Of a DNA stretch of 64,000 bases, positions 35,508 to 43,847 are shown one piece after another. Numbering within the stretch: position 1 is the stretch's first letter; each line of letters starts with the position of its first letter. This DNA is from Fibrella aquatilis (GTDB lineage: Bacteria > Bacteroidota > Bacteroidia > Cytophagales > Spirosomataceae), in assembly GCF_017353255.1 (NCBI RefSeq), contig NZ_JAFMYU010000011.1, positions 124,001 to 188,000 of the forward strand. Reading direction: 5' to 3'. A program made the translations under genes and the position numbers. Below the pieces are notes generated by a model. The model was not told where the DNA came from. It did not search any database and saw only the letters and a program-made list of their open reading frames with translations.

Positions 35508-36323
35508 TTACCCGTTGTCTTCAAAGCCTGGATAAAGGGCCATGCCGCCATCGACCACCAGCGTGTGACCATGAATGTAATCGGCCTCGTCAGAAGCAAG
35601 CCAGGCCACCGAAGCACCGATGTCGGACGCTTCGCCGATGCGTTTGTAGGGAATCAGCCGCATGAGGTTGCTCAGGGCCTTCGGTGTTTCCCAGGCCCCC
35701 CGGTTGATGGGCGTGCGGATGGCCCCAGGCGCGACGCTGTTGACTCGTATTTTGTGTTCGCCCAACTCCTGGGCAATCGATTTCATCAAGAGCATAACGC
35801 CCCCCTTCGAGGCGGCGTAGTTGGCGTGGCCCGCCCACGGGATAAACTCATGCACCGAACTCATGCAGATGATCTTACCCAGCGCAGGCGATACCTCCGG
35901 GCGCGGCCCCCGGCGCAGAAACTCGCGGGCGGCGGCGCGGGCGCACAGAAATTGCCCCGTCAGGTTCACGTCGAGTACGTACCGCCACTGGTCGAGGGTC
36001 ATGTCAATGAAGAGCGCGTCTTTTTGCAGCCCAGCGTTATTGATCAGAATATCGACCGTGCCAAACCGGCTGATGCTATCGGCAAAGAGTCGGTCTACCT
36101 GCTCTTCTTGACTGATATCGGCTTTCACGAGCAGGGTTTGGCCATTTTCGGCGGCGATCAGGCTGGCAACTTCCTCGGCACCGGTGGGGTTGCCGATGTA
36201 ATTGATGACTACGTTGGCCCCTTCGCTGGCCAGAGCCAGGGCGCAGGCCCGGCCAATACCCGAACTGGAGCCGGTCACGATGGCCGTTTGCCCCGCGAGT
36301 CGATTGTTTGGTTTTTGGTGCAT
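35508..36323 (-). CDS. SDR family, glucose 1-dehydrogenase-like
   Basis: A 271-residue short-chain dehydrogenase with TGSSSGIG at the nucleotide site, NNAG and the Y-A-A-S-K catalytic segment (ANYAASKGGVMLLMKS). The end GHTLVVDGGMALYPGF matches glucose 1-dehydrogenase-type members, which turn glucose into gluconolactone. It lies directly downstream of a lactonase-like gene and upstream of the glucosidase pair on the same strand. The sugar specificity is inferred from context and general similarity, not proven by residues. Confidence 0.88.
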   Translation of the reverse strand: MHQKPNNRLAGQTAIVTGSSSGIGRACALALASEGANVVINYIGNPTGAEEVASLIAAENGQTLLVKADISQEEQVDRLFADSISRFGTVDILINNAGLQKDALFIDMTLDQWRYVLDVNLTGQFLCARAAAREFLRRGPRPEVSPALGKIICMSSVHEFIPWAGHANYAASKGGVMLLMKSIAQELGEHKIRVNSVAPGAIRTPINRGAWETPKALSNLMRLIPYKRIGEASDIGASVAWLASDEADYIHGHTLVVDGGMALYPGFEDNG

Positions 36324-36378
36324 ATACCAGGTGGTCGTTTAGTTTGTCTTAGCGTGGTGAAAATGGCTACGTGGGGAA

Positions 36379-38022
36379 TCAGTTGCGGGCGGGCTGAGCC
36401 AGTTTGCCCCCGTTTATGGTCCTGATCTTGTATAGCCCGGTATGGGCGGTGAGGTACAGTGTTTTCCCGTCGTCGCCCCAGGCCATGTTGGCGGGGCGTT
36501 CGGGGCCAATGATCTTGCCCAGGTACATGCCCTCCGGCGAAATAACCCAGACCCCGCCCGGCCCCGACACGAACAGGTATCCCTTCACGTCGACTTTGAT
36601 GCCATCGAGGGCTTCGTCATCGTCGGTTTGGTTCATGTCGAAAAAGACCTTGCCGTCGGTAAGCGTACCGTCGGGTTTCACCGCGTAGCGCCACAGCGTT
36701 TTGGTGTTGTGGATATCACGAATGTCCCAATTGGAGACGTAGAGGTAGTTTTCGTCGGGCGAAAAGGCAATGCCGTTAGGACCGCCGGGGTCGGTGGTGA
36801 GCAGATCAGTATGGTCGTTATAGATGCGGTACACTCCCGCGTAGGGGGTCTCTTTGCGCGGGTCGGCGTAGGCGTTTGGCAGGCCATAGGGTGGGTCGGT
36901 GAAATAAATAGCCCCGTTCGATTTCACCACCAAATCGTTGGGGCTGTTCAGCTTCTTCCCGGCATAATTGTTCGACAGCACCGTCATGGGGCCTTTGATT
37001 TCGTCGCGAATGATCCGACGATTACCGTGCTGACATACCAGCAGATGCCCCGACAGGTCGATGGCCAATCCATTGGAACCGGGCTGATGATAAGTGCCGA
37101 TGTCGATTCCGGTGTAGCCGGTTTTGGTCATGTACACGCTGACGTTACCCATCGTGGGGTCGTACCTGTAGATGACGTTGGCGTTCGGGTCGCTGAAGAG
37201 CAGATAGCCGTCGGGGTGCCAGACGGGGCCTTCAATAAACTGAAATCCATCAGCCACTTTTTGCAGTCTGGCCGTCGGTTCAACTACCGATGTCAACTCG
37301 TTCTGCACCTGTATTACCTGCCCCAGATTGGCCCAGGCGTCGGGTACGGGCGGTTTGGCATAGACGTCCAGCGTGGCACTACGAATCCAGACGTAGTTGT
37401 CGGGTAGGTCAGCCAGTGGACCATTTGTGACCAGTATGGCCAGATCAAACGTGTCGCCGGGTTTGGCGTAGTCGGTCAGCCAGACGCGCTGCCGGGCGTT
37501 ATAGCCGCCAATGACCCCGTTGGCCCGCGCCCCAAACGATTTACGGAGTTGTCCATTCACCCACACCTCGCTGTAATCGTCGGCCACCACTTCAAATAGT
37601 ACCCGTGCTCCGGCCATACCAACCGTGCCGAGGGTGGTTGGCAGCGTTACCCGCAGCCGGTACCAAACGTGACTCAGCAGACCCGCGCCGCGCCGGGTCT
37701 CGAGGTCGGCAGCCGCCACCGCCTGCCAGGAAGCCCGCTCAAAAGCAGGCGTACCGTAGCGCGGTTCGAGCGCAAATGTGCCGATAAGCCTCCCGGTTGG
37801 GTAGATCGGCAACGGGTCAGTGGGCGACGGGCCGGGCGCACGCAGAGGGGCCGGGGTGATTTGGGCGTTGCAGGTGGTCCACTGCGCCCCCACCAGCCCG
37901 CAGCCTGCCGCCGTGCGCAGATCGACCACCGCCACGGGATTGCCCCACGCCAGCTCCCGAATTTCCTGCGCCAGCAACGGACAGGAAAGGGCTAAAAAAA
38001 GTGTGGCCAGTTGGTATTTCAT
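36379..38022 (-). CDS. Secreted SMP-30/gluconolactonase-like protein with N-terminal binding domain
   Basis: A 547-residue protein. A signal peptide (1-19, ending LLAQ) comes first. The N-terminal part (about 20-260) looks like a galactose-binding jelly roll (RARVLFEVVADDYSEVWVNGQL-like strand pattern). The C-terminal six-bladed propeller is of the SMP-30/gluconolactonase type (FIEGPVWHPDGYLLFSDP, SPNDLVVKSNGAIYFTDP, GPNGIAFSPDENYLYVSN). These enzymes hydrolyse sugar lactones with a divalent metal. The ATG at 38020-38022 is chosen because it starts the signal peptide. With the SDR next to it, it suggests periplasmic or surface oxidation of aldoses to aldonic acids. Confidence 0.88.
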   Translation of the reverse strand: MKYQLATLFLALSCPLLAQEIRELAWGNPVAVVDLRTAAGCGLVGAQWTTCNAQITPAPLRAPGPSPTDPLPIYPTGRLIGTFALEPRYGTPAFERASWQAVAAADLETRRGAGLLSHVWYRLRVTLPTTLGTVGMAGARVLFEVVADDYSEVWVNGQLRKSFGARANGVIGGYNARQRVWLTDYAKPGDTFDLAILVTNGPLADLPDNYVWIRSATLDVYAKPPVPDAWANLGQVIQVQNELTSVVEPTARLQKVADGFQFIEGPVWHPDGYLLFSDPNANVIYRYDPTMGNVSVYMTKTGYTGIDIGTYHQPGSNGLAIDLSGHLLVCQHGNRRIIRDEIKGPMTVLSNNYAGKKLNSPNDLVVKSNGAIYFTDPPYGLPNAYADPRKETPYAGVYRIYNDHTDLLTTDPGGPNGIAFSPDENYLYVSNWDIRDIHNTKTLWRYAVKPDGTLTDGKVFFDMNQTDDDEALDGIKVDVKGYLFVSGPGGVWVISPEGMYLGKIIGPERPANMAWGDDGKTLYLTAHTGLYKIRTINGGKLAQPARN

Positions 38023-38023
38023 A

Positions 38024-38503
38024 TCAGTCAAGTTGAGTTGCCGCCCCGGCATTGGCCACGTCGGTGTCCTGATCGGCACTTTTCGTCCCGCTGACCCCGA
38101 TGGCCCCAATCACCTCACCCCTATATACGATAGGAACGCCTCCCTGGAGCATTACCGGCCCCACCGTGGTAAGGGCCACGCGCCCCGTATTGATGTTGTC
38201 TTCAAAGGTTTTGGTGGTCTTTCGGAATAGTGCTGCCGTGCGGGCCTTCTGCCAGGAAACCTCTGCCGCCTGCGCAAAGGTGTTGTCCATCCGTTCGAGG
38301 TAGAGCAGGTGCCCACCCGCATCCACAATGGCGATGCTGCCACCAGGAGCCGCGTTGGTAGTGGCGAAAGCCCGGGCACTGGCCGCAATTTTCCGGCAAC
38401 TTTCCTGGGTCAGCAAATACGTTGGCTTCACCTGCGCCCAGGCGGCCTGAGTAATCAACAACGTGCTGATTGTCAATAGTTTAATTGCGTTCATGGTCGT
38501 CAT
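38024..38503 (-). CDS. Secreted heme-binding protein, HbpS/GlcG family
   Basis: A 159-residue exported protein (signal peptide about 1-23, ending in WAQ). The mature part is the GlcG/HbpS fold (SIAIVDAGGHLLYLERMDN, then GGVPIVYRGEVIGAIGVSG). HbpS binds heme and senses redox stress together with two-component systems in actinomycetes; in other bacteria the function is unknown. Its start overlaps the stop of the upstream YHS gene (ATGA at 38500-38503), so the two are co-translated. One base separates it from the lactonase gene. Confidence 0.88.
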   Translation of the reverse strand: MTTMNAIKLLTISTLLITQAAWAQVKPTYLLTQESCRKIAASARAFATTNAAPGGSIAIVDAGGHLLYLERMDNTFAQAAEVSWQKARTAALFRKTTKTFEDNINTGRVALTTVGPVMLQGGVPIVYRGEVIGAIGVSGTKSADQDTDVANAGAATQLD

Positions 38504-39051
38504 TTCTTGGGACCTTCAAATGAGGTAGCCGCCAGCGATTCCTGGGTTTCGCCGCTCTTGAGGATGTCGTATTTCGCCTCTTTCTGGCTCACGGTGGGCC
38601 ACATTTTCTGGGCGGTTTGCAGGTTCTTTTCCGGCTTTTTCAGCCACAGTTTCAAGGCTTTGGCGTTGTGATTTACCGTCAGATGTCCGTCGATGATCTG
38701 GTGCGTCCACACCTGAATGGGCCGCAGGTTGCCTTCGGCCACGGCGATGGCGCAGAAACCACCGTAGAGCGGTGCATAGTTGGCCGGGCTGGCATCGAAC
38801 AGGGTTTTGTTGGCGGCAGACGAAAACCAGTAGGTGGCTCCCTCGAACATAGACGAAAAATCGGGCTTTCCTTTCAGCGTTGAATCAGGCTGGGTGAACA
38901 TCGCTACGCAATCGTAGCCTTGCAGGGCGCAGCCGTTTTTATCGAGGTTGAGCAGGTATTTTTTGTCGGCACTCCGTTGAGGCACCTGGGCCATTGCGGT
39001 ACCGGTCAGCAGGCTACACATAGCCAGCAGAGCAATCAGTTTAATTTTCAT
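38500..39051 (-). CDS. Secreted YHS-domain protein
   Basis: A 183-residue exported protein (signal peptide about 1-21, TAMAQ). The YHS core is ALQGYDCVAMFTQ followed by YWFSSAANKTLF and YAPLYGGFCAIAVAEG. The usual second half has a shorter link to an extra helix-rich tail. YHS domains (TRASH-related) are thought to bind metals such as copper or heavy metals via cysteine. Two more YHS proteins occur in the window. It is coupled to the heme-binding gene. The ATG at 39049-39051 is preferred over the TTG at 39057. Confidence 0.88.
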   Translation of the reverse strand: MKIKLIALLAMCSLLTGTAMAQVPQRSADKKYLLNLDKNGCALQGYDCVAMFTQPDSTLKGKPDFSSMFEGATYWFSSAANKTLFDASPANYAPLYGGFCAIAVAEGNLRPIQVWTHQIIDGHLTVNHNAKALKLWLKKPEKNLQTAQKMWPTVSQKEAKYDILKSGETQESLAATSFEGPKK

Positions 39052-39083
39052 AGTCAATTAGTTTACAGGTAGTTATTAATTTT

Positions 39084-40115
39084 TCATTCACATAGCAGGA
39101 GTACATGACCGTCGGGGTCGCGCAGAAGCAGCCCGCGCTGGGCAGGTAGACCCAGGCCGTCGAGGGGCACGATGCCTGGTGTCAGTAGTGGGTAGTGGCC
39201 GGACATCAGCCGCTGATGCAGGGCGGGCAGGTTGCTCACCAGCAGGGTAGTGTGCCAGTGCCAGAGGTCGTTCGCCCGTGAGTTGGGCGGGTAAGGCCGA
39301 CCACCGGGTGGGGCCAGGTACTGCAACAGTTCGATGCCCATACCCGCGCCAGCGGTGAGGCCCGAAATGAGCAGGTGGGCACCAAACACCTGATTTAAGT
39401 GCTCCTGTTCGGGGCCGTAGTTTTCGCTGCTGCCCCCCAGCGTCAGCCCCAGCAGGTCGCGGTAAAAACCCAGCGACCGGTCGGTGTCGGCGTTGCCAAT
39501 GGCGGTATGGTCGATGCCCAGAAACAAGGGCCGGCTGGGTGGGTTGCCCGGTGCAGGTTGCCAGCGCAGATGCCCCTTACCCGGTGGAAACCAGATCAGT
39601 TCGAGTACGTGCCCGTCGGGGTCTCGGAAATAAAATGCCCGTACCCCTGCCGCCGCCGTGATGTAGGCAGGTAGTGTTTGCGGCGACGACGACACATGCG
39701 CCACCTTTGCCCGCCGCAGTTGCCGATACGCACTGTCCAGATCGCTCACCACGACGGCCATGTGCTGAAACCAGCCATCGTTGCTGCGCGAATCGGCGGG
39801 TATGAGCTGTCCGGTCTCGGGGGTTTTGGGTGTAACTGGCAAAAAATCAAGCAATTCTATCGTTTCAGTGCCCAGCCGTAGCGTAGCCACTCGGGCGGTA
39901 GTACCAGCATCGAGGCCACCAAACAGGCGGGCCAGGGGTGCCGCCGCCACCATGCGGGTGCCCACCAGCACGAAGGGTAGCGTTTGGGTGTAGAACGGCA
40001 GCGCCTGATTCAGGTCCGAAACCGTAATGGTGGGGTGCAACACCCGGCAAACCACCTGTGCCTGCCCCACCGGGCTACCCAGGAGGCCCAGCCAGAGGAG
40101 TATGTATCGCCACAT
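39084..40115 (-). CDS. Exported protein with two VOC (glyoxalase-like) domains
   Basis: A 343-residue protein with a signal peptide (about 1-19). It has two vicinal-oxygen-chelate repeats: residues about 25-180 (PTITVSDLNQALPFYTQ, ending RDPDGHVLELIWFP) and about 195-343 (DHTAIGNADTDRSLGFYRDLLG, ending RDPDGHVLLLCE). The H and E positions that bind metal are present in the second repeat (DHTAI, LLLCE). Such proteins isomerise or open aromatic and small ketone substrates; the substrate here is unknown. It ends 32 bp upstream of the YHS gene on the same strand. Confidence 0.87.
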   Translation of the reverse strand: MWRYILLWLGLLGSPVGQAQVVCRVLHPTITVSDLNQALPFYTQTLPFVLVGTRMVAAAPLARLFGGLDAGTTARVATLRLGTETIELLDFLPVTPKTPETGQLIPADSRSNDGWFQHMAVVVSDLDSAYRQLRRAKVAHVSSSPQTLPAYITAAAGVRAFYFRDPDGHVLELIWFPPGKGHLRWQPAPGNPPSRPLFLGIDHTAIGNADTDRSLGFYRDLLGLTLGGSSENYGPEQEHLNQVFGAHLLISGLTAGAGMGIELLQYLAPPGGRPYPPNSRANDLWHWHTTLLVSNLPALHQRLMSGHYPLLTPGIVPLDGLGLPAQRGLLLRDPDGHVLLLCE

Positions 40116-40127
40116 TGGGGTTGCCGT

Positions 40128-41684
40128 TTAGAGTACGTGGTTCAGCAGGTGTTCACCCACGCGCAACGCGTTGGCTGCAATAGTCAATGAGGGGTTGTAA
40201 GCCCCCGACGACGGAAAAAAGCTGCCATCGACTACATAGAGGTTGGCCAGTTCGTGAGCTTTGCAGTTGACGTCCAGCACCGACGTGGCCGGATCCAGTC
40301 CAAACCGCAGGGTACCGCATTGGTGCGATACCCCACTGATACCCAGGTCATAGCCGCCCCAGTACACCGTTCCGAAAGCAGGATCGAGCGTGCCCAGTTT
40401 TTTGAACAGGTCTTTCAGTTTTTGCTTCAACTGCCCATAGGCAAACACGTTGTTGCGTTCGCGGTGGTAGGTGAGCCGAATATGGCCGTCGGGCGTGAGC
40501 GTGACCCGGTTGTCGGGGTCGGGGAAATCTTCCGCCGTAAGCCAGAAGTCAATGCTGTGGGCCGAGAGCCAGGCGGCATCTTTGTCGGGGAAAAACGGGG
40601 TGCCCAGGCTCAGCACCGTGGCTGGGTCATTTTTGCCCATCAACTGAATTTCGCCCAGGGCGTGGGGGTTGTTTGCCGAGGGCAGGTAGTAATCGCCGAT
40701 GCAGAAATACTTCTGGAACGAAGCCGTGTTGAGCTTGTCGGGGGTGAAGGCGATGAGGCAGCCGTTGAGGTGCGACATGTAGTTCCGGCCCACCTGCCCG
40801 CTGCCGTTAGCCAGCCCGTTGGGGTGCTTTTCGGTAGCCGACCGCAACAGCAGGGCTGCCGAGTTTACGGCCCCCGCCGCCACAATCACCACCCCCGTCT
40901 GGTAGGTTTTAGTCGTCCCGTTTTGTTCTACCCGCACCCCGGTCACCCGGTCGCCGGCCTCATTGGTGATGAGTCGGCTGACGAAGGCATTGGTTAGCAA
41001 CTGCACGTTGGGGTACTGCAACGCAGCCCGGATACCTGTTACGTGGGCATCGGCTTTGGCTTCGGTCGGGTCGGGGAAGCCATCGAAATTACCCAGAATG
41101 GTGGGCGCATCGGGCCAGTAGGTGTTGTCCTGAGCCAGGCGCACAGCCATTGGAATCGGGAAGGGGGCCAGGCCCGTCTTGCCAACAAGGTCATACAACT
41201 CCTGGGCAAACGGTTCTACCGGAATGGCACCGAACGGATACGGCTCAGCTGCCGGTGGTTCAAAAAGATCACTTCCCCTGATGCCGTGGACGCTGAAGAG
41301 CCGCTCGGCCTGTGTATAATAGGGGGCCAGTTGGGCGTAGCTAATTGGCCAGGCGGGGGAGGTGCCGGTAGGGTGGCTGGTTTCAAGAAAGTCGGCCTCC
41401 CGGAGCCGAAAACTAGCTGCCCCATAGACCTTGCTGTTGCCTCCTACCACATAGTGCGTGAAAGGTAGAAATGGGTGTCCGTCTTTATCGTACCAGGTTT
41501 CCTGGCTACGGTAGCGGCCTTTCACCACAACCTCGTCAACGTCCCAGTTTTCTTTTTCTTTGGGAATGAAGTCGCCCCGCTCAATCAACAGGATTTTTTC
41601 GCCGGAAGGAGCCAGTTTTTGCGCGATGGTTCCACCGCCAGAACCTGTTCCAATTAGTATGACATCGTACGACTCGTGCTGCAT
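40128..41684 (-). CDS. GMC family oxidoreductase
   Basis: A 518-residue flavoprotein with FAD-binding GxGxxG near the start (IGTGSGGGTIAQKLA) and the GMC C-terminal motif (GVSHQCGTLRFG, then LYVVDGSFFPSSGAYNPSLT). The active-site pair is the His of SHQCGT and the Asn of AYNPSLT. Family members oxidise alcohols or sugars (glucose, choline, fructose dehydrogenases). No signal peptide is seen. The ATG at 41682-41684 (MQHESYDVI) is chosen; the frame runs upstream into a palindrome. A gene for a cytochrome partner or a Tat-exported subunit was not found. Confidence 0.92.
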   Translation of the reverse strand: MQHESYDVILIGTGSGGGTIAQKLAPSGEKILLIERGDFIPKEKENWDVDEVVVKGRYRSQETWYDKDGHPFLPFTHYVVGGNSKVYGAASFRLREADFLETSHPTGTSPAWPISYAQLAPYYTQAERLFSVHGIRGSDLFEPPAAEPYPFGAIPVEPFAQELYDLVGKTGLAPFPIPMAVRLAQDNTYWPDAPTILGNFDGFPDPTEAKADAHVTGIRAALQYPNVQLLTNAFVSRLITNEAGDRVTGVRVEQNGTTKTYQTGVVIVAAGAVNSAALLLRSATEKHPNGLANGSGQVGRNYMSHLNGCLIAFTPDKLNTASFQKYFCIGDYYLPSANNPHALGEIQLMGKNDPATVLSLGTPFFPDKDAAWLSAHSIDFWLTAEDFPDPDNRVTLTPDGHIRLTYHRERNNVFAYGQLKQKLKDLFKKLGTLDPAFGTVYWGGYDLGISGVSHQCGTLRFGLDPATSVLDVNCKAHELANLYVVDGSFFPSSGAYNPSLTIAANALRVGEHLLNHVL

Positions 41685-41705
41685 CAGTTGGGAATAGTTA
41701 GCGTT

Positions 41706-41764
41706 GTTTGTTTGGCCATGTGAACTCACCGGAAAAGGCGGTGAATTCACATGGCCAAACAAAC
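41706..41764. repeat. Palindrome 11 upstream of the GMC gene
   Basis: 26-bp arms (41706-41731, 41739-41764) with one mismatch and a 7-nt loop (GAAAAGG). Arms carry GTTTGTTTGGCCATGTGAA. It is not heptad-based. It lies 21 bp upstream of the GMC start on the 5' side, so it may regulate this gene's transcription or translation rather than end a transcript. Confidence 0.85.
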
Positions 41765-41854
41765 AGCTTTGCTTACTGCCCTTTTGTCGTCAACACGACA
41801 CTCATCGGTAATTACGTGACCGTTTACACAACTTGTTAGTTAGGTGAACACAAA

Positions 41855-42440
41855 CTACGCACCCACCTGTCTGAGCCACCTGTTGCTTTCAAGGTAAAAG
41901 GTGTCGATAACGTTAACGTTGGTGTCGCTCACATGCGACACCGGTAGCATAGCCCCCTGCCAGTTGGTCGCATTGCGCCATTCCCCAACCGTTAGGGCCG
42001 GAGCAACCGCGAAGTTGATTGGTTCGTCACGCCGGTAGCCAGAGAGGTAGAAATAGGGTTCGTTGCAGACAGTGTCGGCAATGGAGTAGCCCGCCCAGAT
42101 AGCTGATGTCTCAGCCCCATCGGCATCTGTAACGGCGTAATACACCCCTGTATCGAAATGGTGTGGCCAAATTCTAACATCGCTGGTCCTGCCGGTTTGG
42201 GCGTTCAGCGTGGTTAGTGTCGTGTTGGCAATGGTGCGCCAGTGGGCCCATTCGGTCAGGCCTTTGGGGCGCTCGTAGGGCGTATGTAGGGCAACTGGGG
42301 GGTGCGCCAAGTGATAATTGAGTGGTTGAATGGTGGTTATGCCCCGTGGCAGGAGTTGTTTTGCCAGCCAGCGCAATGAGTTGGGCCAGGCTGTGGAGGG
42401 TTTGGTCGGCCCGATTCAGGGTGTTAGCAAGGTTACACAT
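41855..42440 (-). pseudogene. Conserved hypothetical protein, frameshifted
   Basis: The start ATG (42438-42440) overlaps the stop of the Crp-type gene (ATGTGTAA), so translation would be coupled. The first frame gives MCNLANTLNRADQTLHSLAQLIA and then derails. One frame over, a long open stretch of 173 codons runs to 41855, with RIWPHHFDTGVYYAV and TVGEWRNATNWQGAMLPV, features of an uncharacterised Bacteroidota family that I recall as about 300 residues long. The shift lies near 42350-42375. The combined product would be about 195 residues, so an internal part may also be missing. The gene is either decaying or affected by an assembly error. It has no known function. Confidence 0.6.
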
Positions 42441-43107
42441 TGAGCAGCATGGGGTCGATAATCGTGATCTCATTGCGGTCGTAGGCCAGTTGTCCTGTAC
42501 CCCTAAACTCATTGAAGAGTTCGGTGACGGCCTGCCGGTTACTGCAAATCAGCCGCGAAATGTCTTTATGTGACAGGTAGTTGGGCACCACTGCTGGGCG
42601 GTCGGGTTTCGCCTCTTTGGCCACCCATTCTTTCAAAAACAACCGAAGCCGGGTACGTACATCCTTGAACATTAGGTTCTTATACAGATTTTCCAACCGT
42701 CGAAACCGCAGGCCAATCAGCTTGGTGTACCGGATACCCAGGGTTGGGTGTTGTTGCATCACCTGCTCCATGTCGGCAGTGGCGAAACTACAGAACGTGA
42801 CGTAATCAGACAGGGCCACGGTGTACTGGTTGCTGGTATGCTGGTTGAGGGTAAACTGCCCGAACAGGTCGCCGGGGCGGAGAATCTCGATCAGCTGCTC
42901 CTGCCCTTCCTGGTCTGTTTCGACCAACTTAAAAATACCCACTTTGATGGTGTAAATACGGCTTTCGTCGGCAGGTAGGTGAATAAGTGCCCCTTTCCGA
43001 CTGGTTTGAAAATGGCTTAGGTAAGCCAGTTCGTCGATGGCCTCGCGCGCGAGTTCATCGAACAGATGATGGTCGTGGAGATACCAATATTTTGCTGTAC
43101 TGTTCAT
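42433..43107 (-). CDS. Crp/Fnr family transcriptional regulator
   Basis: A 224-residue regulator. Residues about 20-135 form the cyclic-nucleotide-binding-type beta-roll (IHLPADESRIYTIKVGIFKL, GDLFGQFTL). Residues about 150-215 form the Crp winged helix (LSHKDISRLICSNRQAVTELFNEF), with recognition residues in SNRQAV. No Fnr-type cysteines for an iron-sulfur cluster are seen. It is probably not a heme sensor. The downstream gene overlaps its stop codon and is broken. Confidence 0.92.
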   Translation of the reverse strand: MNSTAKYWYLHDHHLFDELAREAIDELAYLSHFQTSRKGALIHLPADESRIYTIKVGIFKLVETDQEGQEQLIEILRPGDLFGQFTLNQHTSNQYTVALSDYVTFCSFATADMEQVMQQHPTLGIRYTKLIGLRFRRLENLYKNLMFKDVRTRLRLFLKEWVAKEAKPDRPAVVPNYLSHKDISRLICSNRQAVTELFNEFRGTGQLAYDRNEITIIDPMLLNV

Positions 43108-43119
43108 AGTACTGTGTTG

Positions 43120-43818
43120 TTAGCTATGCGGTTGTAGGTGTATGAGTTGGGCACTTACCTGGTCTACGATGTCGTGAGCTACGGCCCGTTTGTCTTTCAG
43201 CCCAAAGCGGTGGATAGCCCCGTGCCGGTGTATGAGTGTAACCTGGTTGGTGTCATGCCCAAAGGCCGCTCCTATGTCATTCAGCGAATTCAGTACAATC
43301 AGGTCCAGGTTTTTACCAATCAGTTTGGCCTGTGCATTGGCCAATTCATTGTCGGTTTCCAGCGCAAAGCCGACCATGTATTGATCATCGCGTTTTTGCT
43401 GTCCCAGGCGGGCGGCAATGTCAACCGTTCGGACGAGTTCAAGTGTGAGGGTGTCGCCCTGCTTCTTGATCTTCTTATTGGCTACCGTGCCAGGCGTATA
43501 ATCGGCGACGGCAGCGGCCAGTATGGTTAAGGTGGCCGTAGGAAAATAATGCAGGCAGGCCGTGTACATCTGAGCGGCGGTTTTCACCTGCACCACCTCA
43601 ATGCCAGGGTGCCCAACGGTTAGTTGCGTAGGGCCGCTGACGAGCGTGACGTGGGCACCGCGTTCGGCCAGCACCTCAGCCAGGGCATAGCCCATTTTGC
43701 CCGTAGAATGGTTGCTGATGTACCGGACGGGATCAATAGCCTCTTGGGTGGGGCCAGCCGTGAGCAGCACCCGCAGGTGGGTCAGATCGGTATTGATGGG
43801 CCTAAAAAGGGAATTCAT
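43120..43818 (-). CDS. Stand-alone CoaB-like phosphopantothenate-cysteine ligase domain
   Basis: A 232-residue protein equal to the C-terminal half of the bifunctional CoaBC enzyme. It has LLTAGPTQEAIDPVRYISN, then STGKMGYALAE, and AAAVADYTP, KIKK and DLIVLN in the usual order. These form the CTP- and phosphopantothenate-binding loops of CoaB. The CoaC decarboxylase domain is absent. The ATG at 43816-43818 was chosen; upstream in-frame ATGs would overlap the preceding gene. It lies in an operon with an ATP-grasp enzyme and an NRDE protein, which is an unusual setting for coenzyme A synthesis. Confidence 0.82.
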   Translation of the reverse strand: MNSLFRPINTDLTHLRVLLTAGPTQEAIDPVRYISNHSTGKMGYALAEVLAERGAHVTLVSGPTQLTVGHPGIEVVQVKTAAQMYTACLHYFPTATLTILAAAVADYTPGTVANKKIKKQGDTLTLELVRTVDIAARLGQQKRDDQYMVGFALETDNELANAQAKLIGKNLDLIVLNSLNDIGAAFGHDTNQVTLIHRHGAIHRFGLKDKRAVAHDIVDQVSAQLIHLQPHS

Positions 43819-43847
43819 AGCCAGCATTGTTGCGCAACAGCCGCCGG

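Noticed and set aside
36442-37407. A 321-codon open frame on the plus strand
   Set aside because: Antisense to the SMP-30 propeller with its repeated blade motifs.
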